Of a stretch of 64,000 nt of DNA, positions 34,646 through 45,152 are shown piece after piece (the first letter of the stretch is position 1; each line of letters begins with the position of its first letter). The DNA lies in contig NZ_SZQA01000032.1 of the NCBI RefSeq assembly GCF_005233835.1, positions 1-64,000 of the forward strand, written 5' to 3'. Below the pieces are notes generated by a model. That model was not told where the DNA came from, did not search any database, and saw only the letters and a list, made by a program, of their open reading frames with translations. The position numbers and the translations under genes were made by a program. Source of the DNA: Herbidospora galbida (GTDB lineage Bacteria > Actinomycetota > Actinomycetes > Streptosporangiales > Streptosporangiaceae).

Positions 34646-36035
34646 GCAGCGCCAGGAACATCGCGTCGGTGCCGTGGCGGTGCGGCCAGAACTGCGCGTA
34701 GGGACCGTCGCCGAGCCCCGGGACCTCGGGCAGGTAGGAGCGGGCGTCGAGCGTCTCGGCCAGGTCGCCCACGTCGCCCACGACGGCCCGCGTCTCGGCG
34801 ATGTGGGGCGAGCAGGTCACGTAGGCGACCACGCCGCCGGGACGGACCGCCCGCAGGGCAGACTTCAGCAGCGCCCGCTGGAGCGCGGTCAGCTCGGGGA
34901 TGCCGCGCGGATCACGCCGCCACCGCGCCTCCGGACGGCGGCGCAGCGCCCCTAGGCCGGTGCACGGCGCGTCGAGCATGACCCGGTCGAACACGCCCTC
35001 GCGCCACGGCGGGTTGGTGCCGTCGGCCACCACGACGGTGGCCTCCTTGGTCGCCTGCCAGACCAGCCGGGCCCGGTGCTCCTGCGCGTCGCCCGCGAGC
35101 AGCCGGGCGCCCGTCTGGGCGGCCACCGCGTCGAGCAGGCCCGCCTTGCCGCCGGGACCCGCGCACATGTCGAGCCAGGTGCCGTCGCGGTCGTCGAGCG
35201 GCACCCGGGTCAGCGCGAGGGCGACGAGCTGGCTCGCTTCGTCCTGCACCGCCGCGCGGGCCTCCCCGACCGCCTTCAGCCGGCCGGGGTCACCGTCGAC
35301 CAGGTAGGCGCCGTAGGGCGAGTAGGGCGCGGGCTCGGCCCCGGCGTCGACGAGCTCGTCGATCGTGGCCCGGCCCGGCCGCGCCACGAGGGCCACGCGG
35401 GGCCGCTCGTTGTCGGCTTCGAGCGCCTTGGCGGTCTCGTCGATCGACCCCCCGATGGCGTCGCGCAGGGCGGTGACGATCCACTTCGGGTGGCTGTAGG
35501 TGACGGCGAGGTGGCCGATCGGGTCGTCTTCGACCGGCGGCGCGACGGCCTTCAGCCACTCGTCGAGCGAGCGCTGGCTGACCTTGCGCAGGATCGCGTT
35601 GGCGAACCGCGACGGCCCCTGGCCGACCCGCAGCCGGACCAGGTCGATCGTGGCCGAGACGGCGGCGTGAGCCGGGATGCGGGTGCGCAGCAGCTGGTGG
35701 ACGCCCAGGCGCATGGCGTCGAGGAGCGGCGGGTCGATCTCCTCCGGCGGGCGGTCGCTGCAGGCGGCGATCACCTCGTCGTAGGTGCCCAGACCCCGCA
35801 GGGTGCCGTAGGCCAGCTCGGTCGCGAGGGCGGCGTCGCGGCCGGAGATGTCACGCTGCCGCAACATCTGCGGCAGCAGCAGGTTGGCGTAGGCGTCGCG
35901 CTCGTCGACGGCCCTCATCAGGTCGTACGCCGCGTTTCTCGCCTCGTCACGGACGGGCTTGGGGGGCCTCGGAGGGCCGCCGCGCCGACCGGTGGAGCGG
36001 GCCCGTCCTGAGGGGTTGTTGCCCCGGTTCGTCAT
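34626..36035 (-). CDS. rsmB: 16S rRNA (cytosine(967)-C(5))-methyltransferase RsmB
   Basis: Product of 469 aa. An N-terminal NusB-like RNA-binding domain (about 30-165) precedes the methyltransferase: LDMCAGPGGKAG (SAM loop), DAPCTGLGALRRRPEARWRR with one catalytic Cys and YVTCSPH with the other. The first ~28 residues are a basic, disordered extension. Downstream of fmt on the same strand, the conserved order. Confidence 0.94.
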   Translation of the reverse strand: MTNRGNNPSGRARSTGRRGGPPRPPKPVRDEARNAAYDLMRAVDERDAYANLLLPQMLRQRDISGRDAALATELAYGTLRGLGTYDEVIAACSDRPPEEIDPPLLDAMRLGVHQLLRTRIPAHAAVSATIDLVRLRVGQGPSRFANAILRKVSQRSLDEWLKAVAPPVEDDPIGHLAVTYSHPKWIVTALRDAIGGSIDETAKALEADNERPRVALVARPGRATIDELVDAGAEPAPYSPYGAYLVDGDPGRLKAVGEARAAVQDEASQLVALALTRVPLDDRDGTWLDMCAGPGGKAGLLDAVAAQTGARLLAGDAQEHRARLVWQATKEATVVVADGTNPPWREGVFDRVMLDAPCTGLGALRRRPEARWRRDPRGIPELTALQRALLKSALRAVRPGGVVAYVTCSPHIAETRAVVGDVGDLAETLDARSYLPEVPGLGDGPYAQFWPHRHGTDAMFLALLRRRDA

Positions 36036-36083
36036 CTGGCGGTTGCCTTTGGTTGGTGGTGGCGAGCGATCATTCAGGGTAGC

Positions 36084-37010
36084 TCAGCTGAGGTGGTCGC
36101 CTTCCCCGATTCGGGCACCACGGGCCCAATCGCCCGCCGTCATGGGCTTCTTCCCCTCGGCCCTCACCTCGCCGAGCAGAACGGGGTGACTGGCCGTGCC
36201 GACCCAGATCCGGTTCTTCTGGACGCGGATCTCCCCCGGCGCCAGTTTCTCGGCGTCGGGGGCCTGCTCGACCCTCCCGAGCTTCAGGCGGTGACCTCGG
36301 AACTCGGTCCAGGCGCCGGGATTGGGCGTACAGGCCCGGATGAGCCGGTCGACCCGGAGGGCGGGGGCGGTCCAGTCGACCCGGGCGTCGTCGACCTGGA
36401 TCTTGGGCGCCAGGCTGACCCCCTGGGCGGGCTGCGGACGGGCTTCGAGCTCGCCGTCTTCGATGCCGTCGATCGTGGCGGCCAGCAGGCCCGCCCCCGA
36501 CTCGGCCAGCCGCGCCAGCAGCTCGCCACTGGTGTCGGAGGGCCGGATCTCCTCGGTGACCACGCCGAACACCGGACCGGCGTCGAGCTCCTTGACGATG
36601 CGGAAGGTGGCGGCGCCGGTGATCTCGTCGCCGTGCAGCACGGCGTGCTGGACGGGGGCCGCGCCGCGCCAGGCCGGCAGCAGCGAGAAGTGCAGGTTGA
36701 CCCAGCCGTGGACCGGGATGTCGAGCGCCGCCTGCGGCAGCAGCGCACCGTAGGCGACCACCGGGCAGCAGTCGGGCGCGATCTCCCGCAGCCGGTCGAG
36801 GAACGCCGGGTCGCCAACCTTCGCGGGCTTCAGCACCTCGACGCCCGCCTCGGCGGCGAGCTCGGCGACCGGGCTGGGGTGCAGCCGGCGGCCGCGCCCC
36901 GACTGGGCGTCGGGCCGGGTCACCACGGCCACCACCTCGTGGCGGGAGGCCAGCAGGGCCCGCAGCGACGGGAGCGCGGTCTCGGGGGTGCCCGCGAAGA
37001 CGAGACGCAC
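36084..37010 (-). CDS. fmt: Methionyl-tRNA formyltransferase
   Basis: Product of 308 aa. [15 protein letters not shown] at the N-terminus and [17 protein letters not shown], the formyl-transfer signature with the catalytic Asn/His region, are diagnostic. Adds formyl to initiator Met-tRNA. The GTG start at 37010 shares one base with the def stop (TAGTG). Confidence 0.96.
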   Translation of the reverse strand: MRLVFAGTPETALPSLRALLASRHEVVAVVTRPDAQSGRGRRLHPSPVAELAAEAGVEVLKPAKVGDPAFLDRLREIAPDCCPVVAYGALLPQAALDIPVHGWVNLHFSLLPAWRGAAPVQHAVLHGDEITGAATFRIVKELDAGPVFGVVTEEIRPSDTSGELLARLAESGAGLLAATIDGIEDGELEARPQPAQGVSLAPKIQVDDARVDWTAPALRVDRLIRACTPNPGAWTEFRGHRLKLGRVEQAPDAEKLAPGEIRVQKNRIWVGTASHPVLLGEVRAEGKKPMTAGDWARGARIGEGDHLS

Positions 37011-37558
37011 TAGATGGCCCTCCCGCCGGTCGCGTGGGGCGAGAACCGCACGACCGGGGCGGCCAGGCCGCTCCACTCGGCCTCGCGGACCGCCTTCATG
37101 GCGAGCTTGCGCTGGCGCTGGTCCATGCGGTCGATGAACAGGATGCCGTCGAGGTGATCGGTCTCGTGCTGCAGGCAGCGGGCCATCAGGTCGGTGCCCT
37201 CGATCGTGACCGGGTCGCCGTGCATGTTGAAGCCCTTGGCGACCGCGCGGATCGCGCGCGGCGTCGGGAAGGCCAGGCCGGGGAAGGACAGGCAGCCCTC
37301 CTCGCCCTCCTCGTCGCACTCGGCGCCCAGGTCGAGGACCGGGTTCACCAGATGGCCGACCACGTCGTCGATGTTGTAGGTGAACACGCGGAGCCCGACG
37401 CCGATCTGCGGGGCGGCGAGGCCGGCGCCCGGGGCGTCCATCATCGTGTCGGTCAGGTCTTTGACGAGCTTGCGCAGTTCCTTGTCGAAGGTCTTCACCG
37501 GCTCCGCCGGAGTGCGCAACACGGGGTCGCCGAACAGGCGGATCGGCTGAACTGCCAC
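37010..37558 (-). CDS. def: Peptide deformylase
   Basis: Product of 182 aa. The three motifs are intact: GAGLAAPQ (44-51), EGCLSFP with metal ligand C89, and QHETDH with H131, E132 and H135. Removes the N-formyl group from new proteins, complementary to Fmt next door. GTG start with GAAGGAG upstream. Confidence 0.96.
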   Translation of the reverse strand: MAVQPIRLFGDPVLRTPAEPVKTFDKELRKLVKDLTDTMMDAPGAGLAAPQIGVGLRVFTYNIDDVVGHLVNPVLDLGAECDEEGEEGCLSFPGLAFPTPRAIRAVAKGFNMHGDPVTIEGTDLMARCLQHETDHLDGILFIDRMDQRQRKLAMKAVREAEWSGLAAPVVRFSPHATGGRAI

Positions 37559-37603
37559 CAGAGGGCTCCTTCGACTAGGGATCAGCCCAGTTTAAGGGCG
37601 CTC

Positions 37604-38863
37604 TCAGCGCGACCGGGTCTTCATCGCCGCCTTGCGGGCGGCCTTGGCGACCACGACGTCGGGGTGGTTCTTGCCGAGCAGTTCGAGCACGGCCAGGGCG
37701 TCGGGATGGTCGGCCGCGCCCATGATCGGCACCAGGCTGAGCAGGTCGTCGCCGAGCACGTCGAGGTCGCCGCCCTTGGCCGGGGCGCCCAGGTAGAGCA
37801 GGGCGGCCAGGGTGTCGACGGCCACCCACGCGCCGTCGGTCTCGCCGAGGGCCGGGGCGTCGAAGTCGCGCACGCCCAGCCAGGCGGCGGCGTAGCGCCA
37901 CATCAGCGGCTCGTCGAGCGCCTCCCGCACGGCGGGGGCGGCCTCGGGGCCGAGCTCCTCCAGGATGGTGCCGGCGGTGCCGCGCTGGGCGGCGTTGCCG
38001 GTCGCGGCGATCTTGATGAGGTCGCGGGCGGCCTCCTCGGGGGCCCGCCGCTCCAGCCACAGACTGGCCGCGCTGGCCGACGCCTTCCCGGCGATCAGCG
38101 CGTCGATGAGCTCGCCGGCGGTCAGCAGGGCCAGGCCCTCGATCTCGCTCAGCGAGGGGGCGTCGTGGCCCTCGCGCAGCAGGTCGCGGCGGACCGCCCA
38201 GACGCCGATCGGGGTCAGCCGCACCGAGTCGGCCCCCGCCGGTTCGATCAGCCCGCAGTAGGCCAGCAGCTCCATCGCCGCGGCGAGCTCGGCGGGCAGC
38301 GCCACGCGCAGCCGCCGCAGCTCCTTGAGCCCGGCCTCGCAGCCGACCTCGTGGGCCTGCAGGATCCCGGTCGTCAGCAGCGGGATCGCCATGCCCTCGC
38401 GCACCGAGTACATCGTGGCCAGGATCTCGGTCAGGTGCTCGTCGACGACGGCCGAGCCGGTCAGGCCCTGCCCCCCGGTCTGCTGCCCGTCGGTCTGGCG
38501 CTCGTCGGTCCGGTCGAGCACATCCATGACGACGCCGTCCCAGAACTCCATCGTGTCGCGCACCCCGGGCCCCGGCCGGGCCCCCTCGGGGGTGATCTCG
38601 ATGAGGCGGCCGTTGACCGCCACGATCCACAGCAGGCGCAGCCGGTCGGCCTTCAGGCCGAGGTCGTGGACGACCTGGGCGGCGTCACCCGGCAGCAGGG
38701 TGTGATCGCCGGCGACGGGGCGGGTGCCGGTCCAGGCGGCGAGGCGGGCCGCGTCGCGTACCAGGGGGACCGCCCGCACCTGAGCGGCGAGCTCGTCGTC
38801 GAGCGCCAGCTCGACCGGCGGGAAGGTGAGCACGTCGCTGTCGAGGATCGCTGAACCTGGCAT
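37604..38863 (-). CDS. Uncharacterised protein, shorter of two tandem paralogues
   Basis: Product of 419 aa, no signal peptide or membrane segment. It aligns with residues from about 155 onward of the 561-aa neighbour: the pattern PPVxLA...VxxVPLLRDA, the anchor GSAVVD, LTPxGxWxxR, and a helical repeat-like C-terminal half (HEAT-like in look) ending HPDVVV...AKAARKAAMKTRSR. No catalytic motif is seen. The -10 TAAGTT lies six bases before the ATG and there is no ribosome site, so it is probably leaderless. A scaffold or regulatory role is possible but unproven. Confidence 0.7.
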   Translation of the reverse strand: MPGSAILDSDVLTFPPVELALDDELAAQVRAVPLVRDAARLAAWTGTRPVAGDHTLLPGDAAQVVHDLGLKADRLRLLWIVAVNGRLIEITPEGARPGPGVRDTMEFWDGVVMDVLDRTDERQTDGQQTGGQGLTGSAVVDEHLTEILATMYSVREGMAIPLLTTGILQAHEVGCEAGLKELRRLRVALPAELAAAMELLAYCGLIEPAGADSVRLTPIGVWAVRRDLLREGHDAPSLSEIEGLALLTAGELIDALIAGKASASAASLWLERRAPEEAARDLIKIAATGNAAQRGTAGTILEELGPEAAPAVREALDEPLMWRYAAAWLGVRDFDAPALGETDGAWVAVDTLAALLYLGAPAKGGDLDVLGDDLLSLVPIMGAADHPDALAVLELLGKNHPDVVVAKAARKAAMKTRSR

Positions 38864-38869
38864 TCCTGC

Positions 38870-38875
38870 AACTTA
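38870..38875 (-). promoter_or_regulatory. -10 box of the shorter paralogue
   Basis: TAAGTT ends six bases before the ATG at 38863, inside the 23-base gap between the two paralogues. Confidence 0.5.
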
Positions 38876-38886
38876 CTCCACAGTGG

Positions 38887-40572
38887 TTACCTGATACCCC
38901 GCGAACGAGCCTTGAAGGCGGCCTTCCTGGCGGCCTTGGCGGCGTTGCGGTCAGGCAGGGTGTGCCCGAGCATTTCGAGCACCTGGACGACGTCGGGGTG
39001 CTCCACCTTCCACATGTCCTCGATCACCTCGGGCGAGGGCCCGGAGGCGGCCATGTTCTCGGCGAACGACTCGGGATCGGCCTCGGCCGCCGGGATCGCC
39101 AGGGCGAGCATGTCGACGCTGACCCAGAGCATCTCGTCTTCGGTCAGCGGCGGCGCCCCCAGCCGGCGGGCCGACAGCCAGTGGATGACGTGAGGGCGCA
39201 GCTCCTGGTCGGACAGGTAGCGCCGGACGGCGGGCTCGGCCTCGAACCCCAGCCGGTCGACGATCGTGACGGCCACCCCGCGCACCTCGGCGGGCGCCCC
39301 GACGACGGCTTCGAGCAGCTCCCCGGCGGCCTCGGCGGGCGACCGGGCGCCCAGCCACCGGACGATGTCGGGCTCGGCCGCCTCGGGCGTGATCCCGTCG
39401 GACAGCAGCCCCGCGATCAGCCCGCTCGCGTCGCCCTCGGCCAGGTCGGGCGCGATGGGGGCGTCGAGGCCGAGTTCGGCGTACATCTCCCGGATCCCCC
39501 ACATGCCGTGAGGGGTCAGCATGAGACCCTCGACCGTGATGGCGACGGTGCCCGCCGCGACGAGCCCTTCGAGGGCCTCGGTCAGGTCGCCCACCGGCCC
39601 GTCGTCGGCCACCTCGCTGAGGTAGTCGCCCACCGCCTCGACCGGGACCGGCACCTGGAGCCGGTAGAGCAGGTCGTGGATGGCGTAGACCTCCTTGTCG
39701 ACCACCGCCGACCCGGTCACCTCGCCGCGGTCTTCGCCCAGGAACTCGACCAGCCCGACCCAGAGGTCGAGCACGTCTTCGTCGGCCCGCTCCTCCAGGG
39801 CCCGGAACCCGGCCTCGGCGCTGACCTGGACGCCGTCGAGCTCGGCGAGCCCGAGCTCCAGCGCCAGCCCCCAGGCGACCGAAGGGCGGGCCACCCCGCG
39901 CCCGGCGAGCACCTTGGCGTCTTTGACCCTGAGGGCCTTGCGGGTGGTCGCGGTGGCCCCGCTCTCGACCATCCAGGCCACGACGGTGTGGGCGTCGCGC
40001 AGCAGCGGCACCTCGCGCACCATCTTGGCCACCTCGCCCGGCGCGGCCAGCCGCACGGGCGGCAGCGGCGCGCAGCCGGGACAGTCGCAGTCTTCGTCGA
40101 GGGTGAGGCTGCGCCCCTGCCCGAGCCGCGGCGCGGCGTCGTCGACCCCCGGCTCGATGAGCTCGAAGGTGTCGGCCCCTATGACACTGAAAATGCTCTT
40201 GGCCATGCCGAACTTGGACGAGTCGGCCAGCGCCGCCGGCATCAGCGGCCCGACCCGGTCGAGCGTGGCCCGCATCTCGGCTGCGGTCGGGCCGTCGACC
40301 GCGTCGGTGGAGGCCAGGAAGTCGACGAGCGAGTGGGCGGCCGCGACGGTTCCCGCCGCGCTGTCGGGCGGGGTGATCACCTTGCGCGGGTAGATCTCCA
40401 GCAGCAGTTCCTCGAAAGTGGCGGGCCGGAAATCACCCGGCGCACCGACTTCGAGGTAGTCACTGGCGTAGTCGCAGAGCAGCCTGATCTCATCGGCATC
40501 GGGCGTGACGCCGTTCTCGTGCCCCCACACACGCAGGCCGTCGATGGCCCGGTTCACCCATTCGATCGACAC
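38887..40572 (-). CDS. Uncharacterised protein, longer of two tandem paralogues
   Basis: Product of 561 aa. An N-terminal helical domain of about 150 residues unique to this copy is followed by a Cys cluster DEDCDCPGC, then the region shared with the shorter paralogue (LPPVRLA, VREVPLLRDA, TGSAVVD, LTPHGMWGIR, C-terminal AKAARKAAFKARSR). The Cys pattern could bind a metal. No known catalytic motif. GTG start; -10 TAGCGT six bases upstream, no ribosome site. It lies between priA and def, where I know no standard gene. Confidence 0.75.
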   Translation of the reverse strand: MSIEWVNRAIDGLRVWGHENGVTPDADEIRLLCDYASDYLEVGAPGDFRPATFEELLLEIYPRKVITPPDSAAGTVAAAHSLVDFLASTDAVDGPTAAEMRATLDRVGPLMPAALADSSKFGMAKSIFSVIGADTFELIEPGVDDAAPRLGQGRSLTLDEDCDCPGCAPLPPVRLAAPGEVAKMVREVPLLRDAHTVVAWMVESGATATTRKALRVKDAKVLAGRGVARPSVAWGLALELGLAELDGVQVSAEAGFRALEERADEDVLDLWVGLVEFLGEDRGEVTGSAVVDKEVYAIHDLLYRLQVPVPVEAVGDYLSEVADDGPVGDLTEALEGLVAAGTVAITVEGLMLTPHGMWGIREMYAELGLDAPIAPDLAEGDASGLIAGLLSDGITPEAAEPDIVRWLGARSPAEAAGELLEAVVGAPAEVRGVAVTIVDRLGFEAEPAVRRYLSDQELRPHVIHWLSARRLGAPPLTEDEMLWVSVDMLALAIPAAEADPESFAENMAASGPSPEVIEDMWKVEHPDVVQVLEMLGHTLPDRNAAKAARKAAFKARSRGIR

Positions 40573-40578
40573 AGGGAG

Positions 40579-40584
40579 ACGCTA
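40579..40584 (-). promoter_or_regulatory. -10 box of the longer paralogue
   Basis: TAGCGT ends six bases before the GTG at 40572; -35 not evident. Confidence 0.45.
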
Positions 40585-40633
40585 ACGGGTTACTGACCGC
40601 ATCGCGAATCGACGCCCTCGCCCCTAGATCAGG

Positions 40634-40700
40634 TCACAGCAGATCAACCACCCCGATCCCCACCCTGACCACCTCGGAGACCTTCGCGGCGGCGAGATCG
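40634..40700 (-). pseudogene. Duplicated fragment of the priA 3' end
   Basis: The minus strand reads AAAKVSEVVRVGIGVVDLL and a stop, close to the PriA C-terminus RKAAEVVRVDVDPLDLL and stop. The DNA is also alike: both begin (plus strand) TCACARCAGATC and share a CCACC-GACCACCTCGG core, 226 bases apart. A 61-codon frame runs through it from an ATG at 40819 but shows no other conserved feature. Best read as a decayed tandem duplication. Confidence 0.55.
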
Positions 40701-40859
40701 CGGTCACCCGAGCCGGCTTTCGGGACGGCCGCTTTCGGGCCGGCGCTCCCGAGTGGGCCCGCGGATTTCGGCGGCCCTCCGCTTGCCGGCCGCACGCGCG
40801 GGATCACCACAGGTCCCATGGATCGACCACTCTCCGCGTGCCACCCGGAATGGCAGGGG

Positions 40860-43355
40860 TCACAACAGATCCAGTGGATCGACGTCCACCCGGACCACCT
40901 CGGCGGCCTTCCGGGCGGACCTGACCCCGGCGGCGCCCTTGAGGACCCTGGCCAGGTCGGCCCCCTTGGCCTTGGGCGCCCGCAGGACCGCCCGCTCCTC
41001 TTCGGTACGCCCGACCGGCACCGGCCCCAGCACCTCCACGCCCTCGGGGAGCGCGGTGATCGCCAGCATCTCCCTGATCGCGGCCGGCGACCCGGTGAGC
41101 GTGGCGACGTGGGTGACGGGCGGGAACCCGAGCTCGGCTCGGTCGCGGAGCTCGCGTTCGGCGTGGGTGACCGGATCCCACCGGACGAGGGCCTGGGTGA
41201 CCGTCGCCTGGGCGTCGGCGAGCACGACGACCTCCCCGCCCGGCCGGACCAGCGCCGCCGCGTTCAGCCACCTCCGCAGCGCCTCCTCGGCGGACCTGAG
41301 GTCGGGCCTGCTCAGCATCGCCCACCCGTCGAGCAGCGCCGCGGCCGCGTAGCCGCCCTCCGCGACGGGTTCGGCCCCCGGCGTGGCCACCACGAGCGCC
41401 GGCGCGTCGGGCACCGACGCGAACACCCCGTCGCGCCCCGACGTCGTGACCCTGGTCGAGGGGAACGCCCGCCCCAGCTCTTCGGCCGTCCTGCGCGCCC
41501 CCACGACGGCCGCTCGCAGGCGCGGGGACCCGCAGTTGTGGCAGCGCCAGTCTCCGGCGATCCGGCCACACCAGCGGCAGTAGGGCGCCGCGTGCCCGTT
41601 CGTCAGCGCCAGCGGCCCGGAGCAGTTCGTACACCGCGCCCGGGTCCGGCAGTTCTGGCAGTTCAGCGCGGGAAGATATCCACGCCTCGGGACCTGGACG
41701 AGCACCGGCCCCCGCTCCAACCCGGCCTTGAGCGCCCGCCACGCGACGCTGGGCAGCCGCGCCGCCTTGGCCGCCTGGTCGCGCCCGAGCTCGGCGTCGT
41801 CGCCGGCGGGCCTGACCCGGGGCGCCCACCGCCTGACCTCGTCACGGGCGGCGGTCAGGGGCTTGGCCCACCCGGTGGCGATGAGCCGCGTCCCTTCGGC
41901 GGTACGCGCGTACCCCCCGATCAGCATCGCCGCACCCGCCGCGTGCACCCGGGTGGCCAGGACCTCCCGGGCGTGCGGGTAGGGCGCCAGCCGCTCGGAG
42001 TGCAGGTCGTCCCCGTCGTCCCAGAGCACCGCTAGCCCGAGGTCGCGTACGGGCGCGAACGCCATCGCCCGGTTCCCCACGGCGACCGTGACCTCTCCCC
42101 GCAACACCCTGAGCCACCGCCGATACCGCTCGGCGGGCCCGAGGTCGGCGGTGATGGCGACGTGGGGGGTGTCCTGGAGCGCGGCCCCGACGAGCGCGAC
42201 GTCCTTGCCGTCGGGGACGACCACGACGACCCCCCGCCCGGCCGCGACGGTCTGCCGAACGGCTTCGGCGACGGCACCGGGCCAGGTCGGCGGCCCACCC
42301 GGCAGGGCGGTCCAGACGGCCCGCACCGGTCGGCCGTCGCGAAGCCCGGCGAGGAAGGAGAGACCGGCGGGATAGGCACCCCAGTAGTCACTGACGGGGC
42401 CATCGGACTCGCCCAGCCCGTGAGCGGCGACCTCCCCCTTCACCTGTCCAGAGGTCTGGGTGGCGGGAAGGGGAGCGACGTCGTCCTGTCCTTGTCCGGA
42501 TGCCCGAGAACCCGCGCCGGCGCTGGGAGGAGACTCAGCATCACCTTCACGACCCACCTCGGTGGAGCCGACCGACGGCGCATGCTCCTCACCCGAAATC
42601 TCGCGACTTACGCCACCTGCGAGCGGAGCCGAACCAGCCAAGGGCGAATCTCCCCCGGGTGAGCTTGGACGCGCGCCACCCGCCATACCGGAGATTTCAA
42701 GATTTGCGGCCTGCGCGGGGCTGACCTCAGCGCCAGCTCCAATGGCGCCACCGGCTCCCGGGAGCAACGCACGCCCGACACCGCCCGAGATCTCGCCACC
42801 CGTGCCAGGCAAGGACGCCCCGCCGCCATCAGAGCCCTCAGCATCCCCGCCACCAGCCCCCACCCGCGCGGTCACACTCGTCCCCGCACGCCGGCCGGCA
42901 GCCGCCGACTCCCGCCCCGACTCCGCTCGTGCATGCCGAGGCGGTATCGCCAGCCGCAGCACGTCGGACAACGTCCCCGCATACCGATCGGCCACGGCCC
43001 GCGCGAGGGTAGCGATCTCCGCCGTCAGCACCCGCTCAGGCGAGATCACCCGGTCGAGAAAGAGCAGCGCCCCCTGGTGCTCGCTGGACTCCACCCGCTC
43101 CAGCACGAAGGCGTCGGTCAGCTTCCCGGCGAACCGCACCCGCACCCGCACCCCAGGCAGCGCGACGTCGCCAAGCGAAGAGGGCACGAGATAGTCGAAG
43201 GGCCGATCCAGGTGCGGCAGCGGGTTGTCGACCACGACCCGCGCCACCGGCGCAGAGGAAGCGGGTGTGGGCGCGCCTGCGGCCCTCCCTCGGGCTGCCG
43301 GGGAGGTCGCGTCGGAGGGAAGCGCGATCAGCGCCTCCTGCGAACCCTCGCTCAC
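40860..43355 (-). CDS. priA: Primosomal protein N' (PriA), helicase-inactive actinobacterial type, with a disordered insertion
   Basis: Product of about 831 aa. The N-terminal DNA-binding domain (VVVDNPLPHLDRPFDYLVP) and the zinc module with eight cysteines (566, 569, 575, 578, 593, 596, 605, 608) are present. The Walker A and DEAH positions are lost (PGGPPTWPG and LWDDGDD), as in other actinobacterial PriA, so helicase activity is not expected; it probably acts as a replication-restart loader. Residues 142-322 are a Gly/Ser/Ala/Glu-rich insertion with three EISG motifs exactly 32 residues apart, making it longer than usual. Start uncertain: GTG 43355 preferred to TTG 43364. Confidence 0.9.
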   Translation of the reverse strand: MSEGSQEALIALPSDATSPAARGRAAGAPTPASSAPVARVVVDNPLPHLDRPFDYLVPSSLGDVALPGVRVRVRFAGKLTDAFVLERVESSEHQGALLFLDRVISPERVLTAEIATLARAVADRYAGTLSDVLRLAIPPRHARAESGRESAAAGRRAGTSVTARVGAGGGDAEGSDGGGASLPGTGGEISGGVGRALLPGAGGAIGAGAEVSPAQAANLEISGMAGGARPSSPGGDSPLAGSAPLAGGVSREISGEEHAPSVGSTEVGREGDAESPPSAGAGSRASGQGQDDVAPLPATQTSGQVKGEVAAHGLGESDGPVSDYWGAYPAGLSFLAGLRDGRPVRAVWTALPGGPPTWPGAVAEAVRQTVAAGRGVVVVVPDGKDVALVGAALQDTPHVAITADLGPAERYRRWLRVLRGEVTVAVGNRAMAFAPVRDLGLAVLWDDGDDLHSERLAPYPHAREVLATRVHAAGAAMLIGGYARTAEGTRLIATGWAKPLTAARDEVRRWAPRVRPAGDDAELGRDQAAKAARLPSVAWRALKAGLERGPVLVQVPRRGYLPALNCQNCRTRARCTNCSGPLALTNGHAAPYCRWCGRIAGDWRCHNCGSPRLRAAVVGARRTAEELGRAFPSTRVTTSGRDGVFASVPDAPALVVATPGAEPVAEGGYAAAALLDGWAMLSRPDLRSAEEALRRWLNAAALVRPGGEVVVLADAQATVTQALVRWDPVTHAERELRDRAELGFPPVTHVATLTGSPAAIREMLAITALPEGVEVLGPVPVGRTEEERAVLRAPKAKGADLARVLKGAAGVRSARKAAEVVRVDVDPLDLL

Positions 43356-43382
43356 AAGGCCCAAGTCCTAGCAGCAACCAAA

Positions 43383-43410
43383 AGATCCCCGGGCCGGAGC
43401 CCGGGGATCT
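43383..43410 (-). terminator. metK terminator
   Basis: Perfect 12-pair stem (43383-43394 with 43399-43410), four-base loop, followed on the minus strand by TTTT. It lies nine bases after the metK stop and just before priA. Confidence 0.9.
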
Positions 43411-43418
43411 GGGGAAAA

Positions 43419-44606
<1,188 letters not shown>

Positions 44607-44696
44607 CTCGTGGCTCCTCATGCAGCGGCTGCTGACGGCTAAATGGCTTCGCCGAGTGTAGCCGGACGACCGTCACCCCCGCGAAACCGTCTCATG

Positions 44697-45053
44697 TCAC
44701 AAGTCGGGTAGCGGATCCCTCGGCAGGTCACCCGGCGCGAACGCCTCGGCGTCGGCCGCCCCGACGACGGCGACGTACTCGTCGGCCACCTCGAACGACA
44801 CGCCGCCGAGCTCGATGACGGGAGACGGCGAGAAGTCGACCGGACCGAGCCGGGTGCGCCGCGGATGGCGGGCCCACACCGACGCGGGCTCGTGCCGCCC
44901 GAACACCTTGGTGGCCAGGACCGTGATCGACCGGTCGGTCACCACGACGAGATAGCCGGCGCCGTTGGCGTGGGCCGGGAAGACGTACCGCAGGTCCTCA
45001 CCCGGCGGGAGCAGGGCGCGGCAGCGTTCCCGGATCGCGGCGGACACGGGCAT
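44697..45053 (-). CDS. Small uncharacterised protein
   Basis: Product of 118 aa, soluble, mostly predicted beta strand (YLVVVTDRSITVLATKVF) in a pattern reminiscent of PH-like domains, but not assigned. The ATG at 45053 has AAGGAG six bases upstream; an in-frame start at 45125 gives an extension without support. It lies between coaBC and metK on the same strand. Confidence 0.65.
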   Translation of the reverse strand: MPVSAAIRERCRALLPPGEDLRYVFPAHANGAGYLVVVTDRSITVLATKVFGRHEPASVWARHPRRTRLGPVDFSPSPVIELGGVSFEVADEYVAVVGAADAEAFAPGDLPRDPLPDL

Positions 45054-45152
45054 GGCCATCTCCTTCATGTGCCCGGAGTCGAGGGCCCGTCCCGGAGGGC
45101 CAAACGAGCCTTTTGTGGGCCCCATTCCCTCTTTGTCCAGCGAACCGGCGCG

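Noticed and set aside
40701-40819. Start of a 61-codon frame leading into the priA-like fragment
   Set aside because: Only its last ~20 codons resemble anything; the rest is low-complexity Pro/Ala/Gly sequence, so I call a fragment rather than a gene.
44607-44696. Possible SAM riboswitch before metK
   Set aside because: The gap is too short and shows none of the SAM-I or SAM-II core elements.
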